From contig CAJHIR010000005.1 in NCBI GenBank assembly GCA_905067535.1, positions 1 through 21,669 of the forward strand: a stretch of 21,669 bases of DNA, written 5' to 3'. The translations under genes were made by a program, and so were the position numbers. Position 1 is the first letter of the stretch. Each line of letters opens with the position of its first letter. The notes beneath the pieces are model-generated. The model had not been told where the DNA came from. It was given only the letters and a program-made list of their open reading frames with translations, and ran no database searches. Of this stretch, positions 15,878 to 21,669 are shown piece after piece. The DNA is from Candidatus Argoarchaeum ethanivorans (lineage in GTDB: Archaea > Halobacteriota > Methanosarcinia > Methanosarcinales > EX4572-44).

Positions 15878-16522
15878 TCACCTGACCGATGAAAAAAACA
15901 GGGGGCATAGATGATTGATAACACAGGTGCTGCAGCGGTGATTGCGGGAAGTACACACTGTTTTGCCGTGGCGTACAAGTAATAAAGAGATGTTATCCCA
16001 CTCTTTTTGTGGAAACAGCATCATTAAATCGTGTTCAATCTTGTTTTGATTGCTGCTGTTTGTTAGCCCAAGCCTGTTTGAAACCAGCTTCACATGCGTG
16101 TCAACAGCAATACCTTCAATGATTCCATAAGCTATGGAAAGTACAATGTTGGCGGTCTTGCGTCCCACACCAGGTAACTGGAGAAGTTCTTCCATTTTCT
16201 GCGGCAACTCCCCACCGAATTGCTCGATTATTATCTGACTCGTTCGTTTAATATTCTTTGCTTTGTTACGATAGAACCCACTTGGTTTAACGTCCTGCTG
16301 CAGCTCTTCGAGAGGGGCGTTAGCAAAATCAGTAAAACTATTGTATTTTTTAAATAATTTTGATGTAAGCTTGTTTATTGTAGCATCTGTACTTTGGGCA
16401 GAAAGAATGGTTGAAATCAGCAGTTTAAAAGGAGAAGAGCAAACAAGAGAACGACATACTGCTGGATATTCTTTTTTTAGCAGTCTTAGAATTTCGAGTG
16501 CTTGTTCCTTCTTGGGTTCCAT
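15878..16522 (-). CDS. nth: Endonuclease III (DNA glycosylase/AP lyase)
   Basis: A 214-residue base-excision repair enzyme that removes oxidised pyrimidines and nicks abasic sites. The helix-hairpin-helix is LPGVGRKTANIVLS at 117-130, with catalytic Lys122 and Asp141 (GIAVDTHV). The C-terminal iron-sulfur cluster cysteines are at 190, 197, 200 and 206, the exact C-X6-C-X2-C-X5-C spacing. Length matches the bacterial and archaeal family. ATG at 16522 is chosen; a longer frame to 16708 overlaps the PUA gene and has no family match. It lies 28 bp after the PUA gene on the same strand, so the two probably share a transcript. Confidence 0.94.
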   Translation of the reverse strand: MEPKKEQALEILRLLKKEYPAVCRSLVCSSPFKLLISTILSAQSTDATINKLTSKLFKKYNSFTDFANAPLEELQQDVKPSGFYRNKAKNIKRTSQIIIEQFGGELPQKMEELLQLPGVGRKTANIVLSIAYGIIEGIAVDTHVKLVSNRLGLTNSSNQNKIEHDLMMLFPQKEWDNISLLLVRHGKTVCTSRNHRCSTCVINHLCPLFFSSVR

Positions 16523-16550
16523 AATACCTTTAAACCGTTTATCTATTGTT

Positions 16551-17021
16551 TCAGTCTTTGCTGTTGATACCGGCACGTGTTTCCACTGCAACGCCTCTTC
16601 TGGCACACAGCATTTCAGTTGGGGCCAGCAGTGCCTTTCCTGTAGCAAGCAGACGATCGCAATCATCCACGATGAGTATTTCCTCACCCGCACGAATTTC
16701 TGGGTCAACAGCGATCACATGTTTTGCAAAAGTGGTTTTTCCTGCTGATATAAATGGTGCGGCATCATCGTTGACTGTTACCCGAAGCAATGGTTGCGGA
16801 AAAAACCTGTGCAATCTTTCTGCAGAAACAATACCGAGGGTGAACATGCCATCCTGCGCTTTAAGTGTTGCAAGTCGCCTGCCCCTGTAACGTACCTGGC
16901 GGATACGTCTGGTGTTAGAGTAACTGATGGTAACGTCTTCTGGAAAGAGGATGCTTCCAGCGCCACGACCAAACTGGTAGTCTGCAATCAATCTGATTTT
17001 TTTAAGTTCGGTTGCTGTCAT
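16551..17021 (-). CDS. Archaeal PUA-domain RNA-binding protein
   Basis: A 156-residue basic protein. The N-terminal half (ADYQFGRGAGSILFPEDVTI, then RRIRQVRYRGRRLATLKAQDGMFTLG) resembles the domain that precedes PUA in archaeal tRNA-guanine transglycosylase and stand-alone relatives. Residues ~76-150 are the PUA fold: RVTVNDDAAPFISAGKTTFAKHV followed by DPEIRAGEEILIVD and LLATGKALL. PUA domains bind structured RNA, usually tRNA or rRNA. There is no catalytic domain, so it is probably an RNA-binding partner of a modification enzyme. It is followed by nth. ATG at 17021 is the first good start. Confidence 0.85.
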   Translation of the reverse strand: MTATELKKIRLIADYQFGRGAGSILFPEDVTISYSNTRRIRQVRYRGRRLATLKAQDGMFTLGIVSAERLHRFFPQPLLRVTVNDDAAPFISAGKTTFAKHVIAVDPEIRAGEEILIVDDCDRLLATGKALLAPTEMLCARRGVAVETRAGINSKD

Positions 17022-17554
17022 GTGTTTTACCCAAGACTAAAAGTTGATATATGATGAGAAAATATTGCATGCAAGTCTGCAATCAATAAGTCGATTTCCT
17101 TAGCTTCCATTTTTTTATTGTGTGTCAATTAAAACCAAACTAAGTGAGTCAGTAATAATTTATAGCTACCATAGCATTAATTCTTTTCGCTTGCAACACG
17201 TGTGACGATTGCAAAATCAGGTATCGAGTGTTTGGAATTCGTGAACACACTCAAGGTAAGTCGTGGTCGTTTTTGTGCAAAATCATGAGATAAACTTTTT
17301 TACCGCTGGGAAGTGCAGAAAACTAGAGGGCACCTTCGCTCTTGCGTTCTTTCTGTGCTCCATGGTTAAATTCCCGGTTTTGATCCACGCTTTTCCATAA
17401 AAGGAGAGAAAGATGGTCAGCCCTGTAGTTGAAGATTTCAGTCAGGTGCCATAATGAAGTTGACTACAGCTATCGATTTTTGTGATATCCTTTAAACCCG
17501 GACATGTTAAAAAGTTAAGTAGTATTTAAGTACCGGGAGAAAAAAGTATGATCA
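17022..17554. other. 533-bp spacer, nothing convincing
   Basis: Divergent gap between the PUA gene and the SEC59-like gene. An open segment without a start codon (17165-17293) reads ATIALILFACNTCDDCKIRY and looks faintly lipoprotein-like, but it is only 42 codons. AAGGAG before ATG 17413 opens a 13-codon frame ending at 17454, with another 13-codon frame overlapping it as TAATG. Neither resembles a known peptide. No RNA gene or repeat family member recognised. Confidence 0.5.
17523..17539 (+). promoter_or_regulatory. TATA-like box and GGGAG before the SEC59-like gene
   Basis: TATTTAAG at 17523-17530 is about 28 bp before ATG 17555. GGGAG at 17535-17539 is 15 bases before it, which is rather far for a ribosome site; a leaderless or short-leader start from the TATA box seems more likely. 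Confidence 0.35.
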
Positions 17555-18154
17555 ATGGAAGCTCAACAGTTCGATTTAAAGAGGGAACTCCAGAGAAAAA
17601 CCGTGCATGTCACTTCTGTGCTAATAGTTATATTTTACTTCTTTTTATCCAAGCAACTAATACTACTGGTACTGAGCCTACTATTGATAATATCCCTTGT
17701 AGTAGAATTTGCAAGGCTTGAGCTTGGACTAAAACTACCTTTTTTTCACAAGCTTTATAGAGAAAAAGAGAGGGACAGCTTGAGTGGTAATGTTTTCTTT
17801 CTCATGGGTGCGATAATAGCTATTAGCGTTTTTTCAAAAGAGATAGCCTTAGCAGCCATACTGATGGCAACAATCGGCGATGCATCTGCGGCCATCTTCG
17901 GAAAGAGGTTTGGAAGGACATGGATACCAAAGCTTAAGCATAAAGCTGCCGAGGGTTGTGCAGCCGAATTTATAGTGGATATGCTCATAGGGTGTGTATT
18001 TATAAACTCTTTGCTGGTAATAATAGTAATGGCTGGAACTGCAACAATTATTGAGACCATTGTCAACAAGATGGATGATAACCTTTTAATTCCACTATTC
18101 TCAGGATTTAGTGGACAGATGCTTACTTATATACTTTCCACAGGATGTCTATAA
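17555..18154 (+). CDS. SEC59/dolichol-kinase-like CTP-transferase membrane protein
   Basis: A 199-residue membrane protein with about six helices, from the COG0170 group (dolichol kinase, yeast Dgk1, phytol kinase), which use CTP to phosphorylate polyprenols or lipid alcohols. Motifs: RKTVH at 14-18, GDASAAIFGKRFG at 108-120, and KAAEG at 130-134, followed by ETIVNKMDDNLLIPLFSG, a typical end. The likely substrate in an archaeon is a polyprenol or an isoprenoid lipid precursor, but this cannot be read. The flippase-like gene follows after three bases, so the pair may act in one lipid or glycan pathway. The ATG at 17548 is out of frame with the family match. Confidence 0.85.
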   Translation: MEAQQFDLKRELQRKTVHVTSVLIVIFYFFLSKQLILLVLSLLLIISLVVEFARLELGLKLPFFHKLYREKERDSLSGNVFFLMGAIIAISVFSKEIALAAILMATIGDASAAIFGKRFGRTWIPKLKHKAAEGCAAEFIVDMLIGCVFINSLLVIIVMAGTATIIETIVNKMDDNLLIPLFSGFSGQMLTYILSTGCL

Positions 18155-18157
18155 AAA

Positions 18158-19201
18158 ATGGATAAGAAAAATCTTAGCTTTCTGATATTTTTAATAACGT
18201 TACTATTTTTAATCCTGATCATACATCGCATCGGCTTCTTAAACCTCTATGTTGCAATAAGAAATGCAAATCCAGAATATCTCATGTTGGCTGTGATGTT
18301 TTATATATCTACTATATTTGTTAGAACCTTGAAGTGGCAGATATTTGTGAATGGTATAAAAAAAGTACCTTTCTTTTCACTGTTAGCAATCTCTCTTGCC
18401 GGTAGTTTTATTGACATTACTGCACCAGGGCCGCAGGTTGCTGGAAGCCCGCTAAAAGCATACTTCCTGTCAAAGAAAATAGGCGTAAACAAGACTGTCT
18501 GCCTTTCTACGGTCATAATCGAGAGGATTACAGGCATTTTTATGTTAAGTTTTTTAGGAATGTGTTCAACATTCTTCGTCCTCATATTTATTCATGATTT
18601 TCCCACACCACTGAAAGTAATAATGGGGCTTGTGTGGCTTCTCATCATCTGTGTACCAGTTATGGGTTATATCTTGAAGAAGAAATATAAAGGGAAAGGC
18701 TTCAGGGGAAAAGCTATTATTTCACGTATTTACTACTTTAGCCCTTTTTCATTTCTTAGAAATAAATTTAAGACGTTGCAAACATTCGATGATTACATAA
18801 CATTGAAGATAGGTGAATTTGCTCAAACATCCTTAAAGCTCTCTAATGACAGGAAAAAGGTTGGCTTTAATATCATCCTGTCTTTTATTGCATGGATGCT
18901 AATCTTCACAACTACTTATACACTGTTTTTGTCGATTGGCTACCCCGTCTCTTTCTTTGCTGTGATGATTGTAGTTTCCTTATCTACATTCCTGAGTTAT
19001 TTCTTTTTTATACCGGGCGGGGCTGGAATTACAGAGCTTCTGATGATCTCACTCTACATATCGCTTGGGATTTCTTCTGCGGTAGCTGCATCGGTTGCTT
19101 TGCTGGATCGATTCATATTCTACGTGTTCTCTATTGTTGTTGGGTATATTTCACTGACCTACCTGAACAGTAGATACGGTAACCTACCCAATCCTTCTTA
19201 A
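18158..19201 (+). CDS. Flippase-like/LPG-synthase transmembrane-domain protein (UPF0104)
   Basis: A 347-residue protein with about eight membrane helices of the lysylphosphatidylglycerol-synthase TM / flippase-like group. Typical stretches are FVRTLKWQIFVNGI, a loop with DITAPGPQVAGSPLKAYFLSK, VCLSTVIIERITGI, and FFFIPGGAGITELLMISLYI near the end. In archaea these proteins are often found with glycan or lipid-carrier genes and are thought to move lipid-linked substrates across the membrane; the enzyme domain of true LPG synthase is absent. Start ATG is three bases after the SEC59-like stop, with no separate ribosome site, which supports co-translation. Confidence 0.87.
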   Translation: MDKKNLSFLIFLITLLFLILIIHRIGFLNLYVAIRNANPEYLMLAVMFYISTIFVRTLKWQIFVNGIKKVPFFSLLAISLAGSFIDITAPGPQVAGSPLKAYFLSKKIGVNKTVCLSTVIIERITGIFMLSFLGMCSTFFVLIFIHDFPTPLKVIMGLVWLLIICVPVMGYILKKKYKGKGFRGKAIISRIYYFSPFSFLRNKFKTLQTFDDYITLKIGEFAQTSLKLSNDRKKVGFNIILSFIAWMLIFTTTYTLFLSIGYPVSFFAVMIVVSLSTFLSYFFFIPGGAGITELLMISLYISLGISSAVAASVALLDRFIFYVFSIVVGYISLTYLNSRYGNLPNPS

Positions 19202-19302
19202 ACTGAAAACTGCCATCAAAAAATTCTATGGATTAAAGAGAACGAAATACAGAAATACGATGATTTATCTGGCATCATGTTAAAGAGAACCAAAAAAGGT
19301 GG

Positions 19303-20538
19303 TTGTTGTTGGGACTATGTATTCGATGCAAAGGAAAGGGGTTCTGTGGTAGACCAATATGCCCTGTAATCAAACGCTTTGAGTCACAGAAAAAAGTGCA
19401 AACCAGTAAAACCAGTATTTTTGGGGCATCCCCACCATCTGTTTTTATTGGGCATGCAGGTTACCCACTGGTAAACGCAGGACCTTTGCTGCCATCCGGG
19501 ATAACAGGAAATGAAGCATCAAGCTATGATGCACCTGAACAATGGCTTGACAAAACAATCGAAGATATCATAAGCTTGCGCTCAAACCTCATACGTTCAA
19601 AAACAACAGTTAACGTAAAAAAAGCACCAAATAACAGGTTGCTGCAGCAGACACAGGAAATCGCACTCTCAGTAAAACCAATAGACACAGAAATATTATT
19701 TGAAAAACCACCGGTTGCAACACTGCGGTTTGATGATGTGCTTACACCCATGGGTCCGAGTGGCGACATAAAAAAATTGGACATTGCAGAAAATCCGGTC
19801 GTGCCGAATCGTGTTGATGCGATCGTGTCAGATACTGATGTGCTGTCAACAGACGCAATAAACGAATTGTACACCTCAAACATCAGCGAGGACTATATCA
19901 CACGCTTATTATCAGCAGGTCTTATCGGGCGCAAACGGAAACTTGTGCCGACCCGCTGGAGCATTACAGCAACAGACGACAGCATTGGAAAACAACTGAT
20001 ACGAGAGATACAGTATTACCCCGAGATAACAGACATAACTGTGCACAGTGGCGAGCTTTCCGGTAACCACTTCGAGATACTCCTGTTACCAAGACATTAC
20101 TCCTTCGAACTTATGGAAATCTGGATGCCAAAAAGCGTGTGGAATCCGGAAGACACGTGGATTGGTGTTGACAGTGAAAACCATCGTGCCAAAAAAAGCT
20201 ATTCAACGCTTGGTGGGGGCTACTATGCAGCACGTTTGCCCATACTTGAATACCTGCAACAAAAACGACGGTGTGCAACCGCAATCGCAATCAGGGAGGT
20301 ACTGCCAAGCTACTGGGCACCACTTGGAGTCTGGGTAGTGCGGGAGGCAGCACGTTTAACACTTACAAAACAGCCAATGATATTTGAAACAATAGAAGAT
20401 GCACTAAATTACATCTACACAAAAATAAATAGCCCAAAGGAACTCTGGCGGCAGCGACTAAAATTACTAACTGAAAGCAGGGCACAACGTACATTAAACC
20501 AATACTTCAACGCTGCATACTCCGTAAGCAGAGATTAA
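19303..20538 (+). CDS. nreA: DNA repair protein of the Nre family (NreA-like)
   Basis: A 411-residue archaeal Nre protein. The N-terminus has four cysteines in C-X2-C-X5-C-X4-C (6, 9, 15, 20; LCIRCKGKGFCGRPICP), a zinc-finger-like module. Then come FGASPPSVFIGHAGYPLVNAG and DAPEQW, both characteristic of the family, and later GGGYYAARLPILEYL. Near the end QRTLNQYF (395-402) is a PIP-box-like motif that could bind PCNA. Nre proteins are linked to repair of DNA damage in haloarchaea, with the biochemical step unclear. No in-frame ATG exists before the cysteines, so a TTG at 19303 or 19306 behind AGGTGG is the start. The gene is intact. It is followed by hairpin repeats and the IS1 element. Confidence 0.9.
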   Translation: MLLGLCIRCKGKGFCGRPICPVIKRFESQKKVQTSKTSIFGASPPSVFIGHAGYPLVNAGPLLPSGITGNEASSYDAPEQWLDKTIEDIISLRSNLIRSKTTVNVKKAPNNRLLQQTQEIALSVKPIDTEILFEKPPVATLRFDDVLTPMGPSGDIKKLDIAENPVVPNRVDAIVSDTDVLSTDAINELYTSNISEDYITRLLSAGLIGRKRKLVPTRWSITATDDSIGKQLIREIQYYPEITDITVHSGELSGNHFEILLLPRHYSFELMEIWMPKSVWNPEDTWIGVDSENHRAKKSYSTLGGGYYAARLPILEYLQQKRRCATAIAIREVLPSYWAPLGVWVVREAARLTLTKQPMIFETIEDALNYIYTKINSPKELWRQRLKLLTESRAQRTLNQYFNAAYSVSRD

Positions 20539-20547
20539 CCTGAACAA

Positions 20548-20569
20548 CTGCACAACTTCGCTTTCGCAG
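20548..20569. repeat. Degenerate member of the hairpin family
   Basis: CTGCACAACTTCGCTTTCGCAG keeps the left arm of the perfect palindrome at 20608-20628 but the right arm is changed; only the outer CTGC/GCAG still pair. Confidence 0.55.
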
Positions 20570-20607
20570 AAATACCTGTAACCTTTGATTCTTGATTGCG
20601 AGAAGCA

Positions 20608-20628
20608 CTGCACAACTTCGTTGTGCAG
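20608..20628 (-). repeat. Perfect hairpin, reverse copy of 2716-2736
   Basis: Arms CTGCACAAC and GTTGTGCAG around TTC. The whole 21-bp palindrome is the reverse complement of 2716-2736. The flanks also match: GATTGCGAGAAGCAC before it and AGAAATAA after it mirror the sequence around 2376-2440, with one hairpin fewer. Confidence 0.85.
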
Positions 20629-20644
20629 AAATAAACCTAGAACT

Positions 20645-20665
20645 CTCGATTGCGAAGCGATCGAG
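20645..20665. repeat. Hairpin, CTCGATTGC / GCGATCGAG arms, loop GAA
   Basis: Nine pairs with one G-T around GAA. Relative of 2336-2358. It ends ten bases before the IS1 terminus. Confidence 0.75.
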
Positions 20666-20683
20666 TGAAAATTTGGTAGTGTC

Positions 20684-21669
20684 CTAATTAATAGTTGATG
20701 TTACCTTGAACATCAACAATTCCTTCCATGTCCAAATACGATCTGTGATGCCCTCAGCCATGCATGGCGTTCTCTCGATGTTTTTCTCATCCTTTTTCGT
20801 TTTTATCGTCAATGCCAGGTTAACTCTAATCAGGTTGTTATAGCACTGATACACGTCCAAGTGATTATCCAACATTTCCTTGCACTTGGAAAAGCACAAA
20901 CTTTTCCTGATTAGCCTCGAAATGCCATGTCTCAACGTTAGGTTGTATCTCTCCACATAGACTGTATCTATTCCCATGTAATCTACCTCACCAAATATAA
21001 TTGTCCTGGTCTTACCGACTACCCTGCCTTTTTCTCTCTCCTTGATGAGTTGCCCGTAATTAATCGTCTCTTCGTCAAAGTTCTCAGTGAGGGCATTGAT
21101 ATACTGATCGTTGCCGTCACTAGTGAATGTCGCCTTCTCATCCTTTGTTGGTATTCTGCCCCGCTTTCTTACGGTTTTCATTAGCTTATCTGCCGTGTCT
21201 TGTACTCTTTTACCGGTGCTATGTGCTAGGTGAAGTTTTGTATCCGCTTTCTTCGCTATGTATATCCAGCAGTCGCCATGTCTATCTGCGTCACCATCCC
21301 CAAGGTTAACTTTCTTTTGTTTTTTTTAACGAACGACCACATCTCATCTACCTGGACTTTAGGAAGTCCGACATCCCTTATCAAAAAGTCCGTCACTTCC
21401 CTTGCGTGTCTTGCTAAGTCTTCTACGACATCTGATATCGTGTCACGATGGATCTCCATTATGCGTTCAATGGCTCTTATCCCGTTTTTCTCTACCAACA
21501 ATTTGCAGATCAGGATTATCTGATCCTCTGATAACCTGCGATTGTAGAAAACCGTGTTTTTGGTTTCTACAAAGACACTACCACACGTATTACATTTAAA
21601 TCGCTGCTTATCGTTTTTGTCATGTCCATACCTGACTATATTGCCCACGCCTTTTTTGCCGCGATCAGG
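20684..21669 (-). CDS. IS1-family transposase made by -1 frameshift (InsA/InsAB' type), 5' end missing
   Basis: Two overlapping frames make one DDE transposase. The first runs from the window edge (no start seen) to 21256: RYGHDKNDKQRFKCNTCGS (zinc-finger region of IS1 InsA), a helical DNA-binding part, and VDEMWSFVKKN with the first catalytic Asp. The second frame, -1 to it, continues QKKVNLGDGDADRHGDCWIY, then KADTKLHLAHSTGKRVQDTADKL, FTSDGNDQY with the second Asp, and YVERYNLTLRHGISRL, RKSLCFSK near the end. The join falls on A-AAA-AAC at 21319-21325, the slippery heptamer used by IS1 itself. Joined, the sequence follows the IS1 family without a gap, so this looks like an active-type gene rather than a broken one. 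Confidence 0.85.
21319..21325 (-). promoter_or_regulatory. Programmed -1 frameshift site A-AAA-AAC
   Basis: In the first transposase frame codons read GTT AAA AAA AAC. The heptamer is in the correct phase (A AAA AAC), and a -1 slip enters the frame that carries the rest of the catalytic domain. The first frame ends at 21256, 60 bases later. Confidence 0.8.

Larger units (their letters stand above)
20675..21669 (-). mobile_element. IS1-family insertion sequence, right part beyond the window
   Basis: Contains both transposase frames of an IS1-type element. The 3' end is placed at GGTAGTGTC (20675-20683), just outside the transposase stop, because IS1-group elements often begin with a G-rich GGT sequence close to the reading frame end. 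The other end and the target duplication are outside the window, so the boundary is tentative. Confidence 0.7.

Noticed and set aside
17413..17497. Two 13-codon frames after AAGGAG as leader peptides
   Set aside because: Too short to judge, no known peptide, and no attenuator-like hairpins nearby.
21580..21588. GACACTACC as the second inverted end of the IS1 element (it matches GGTAGTGTC at 20675)
   Set aside because: It lies inside the transposase zinc-finger coding region, and the gene continues beyond it to the window edge; nine bases may match by chance.

Overview
The window looks archaeal, most likely from a methanogen-related euryarchaeon (a methanogenic, methane-oxidising or alkane-oxidising Halobacteriota lineage). 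Reasons: a stand-alone KEOPS kinase Bud32, an NreA-type repair protein with a PIP-like tail, a PGF-CTERM sorting signal, cohesin/dockerin surface proteins, a fused ChlI-ChlD chelatase subunit beside CobN, and AT-rich TATA-like boxes 25-35 bp before several starts. The exact lineage cannot be read from the sequence alone.

Layout. 1-299 (-): a decayed small membrane protein. 402-10988 (+): the main locus. It runs from a cohesin protein with a PGF-CTERM tail, to a dockerin-fused type III solute-binding protein, across a repeat-filled gap (2254-2829), then to a fused ATPase/VWA chelatase subunit, CobN, a FecCD/BtuC-type permease with an extra extracytoplasmic domain, and its ATPase. The last four are tightly packed (ATGA overlap, 34-bp gap, GTGA overlap). 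Read together it is a metal or metallo-tetrapyrrole uptake system joined to a CobN-type metal-insertion enzyme, with the binding protein probably held at the surface by cohesin-dockerin pairing.

11030-13346 (-): Bud32, an exosortase/archaeosortase and its EpsI partner. 13540-14365 (-): a frameshifted DDE transposase relic. 14366-14724: no gene, but a 124-bp MITE-like element flanked by TTAA. 14725-15757 (-): a coupled set of a frameshifted dockerin-like protein, a 52-residue protein and an acylphosphatase whose C-terminal helix is cut off by a 22-bp tandem duplication. 15878-17021 (-): a PUA-domain protein and endonuclease III. 17022-17554: long spacer with nothing convincing. 17555-19201 (+): a SEC59/dolichol-kinase-like membrane enzyme and a flippase-like (LPG-synthase TM) protein, suggesting lipid or polyprenol work. 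19303-20538 (+): NreA. 20539-20670: hairpin repeats again. 20675-21669 (-): an IS1-family element, cut by the window end, with an A6C slippage site.

Two themes run through the window: surface attachment (cohesin, dockerins, PGF-CTERM, exosortase/EpsI) and repeat-driven change at gene ends. Short palindromes with 9-bp arms around a 3-nt loop recur at both ends of the window and in the gap before the chelatase genes. Repeats also extend the chelatase C-terminus, and small duplications or frameshifts have altered several minus-strand genes.
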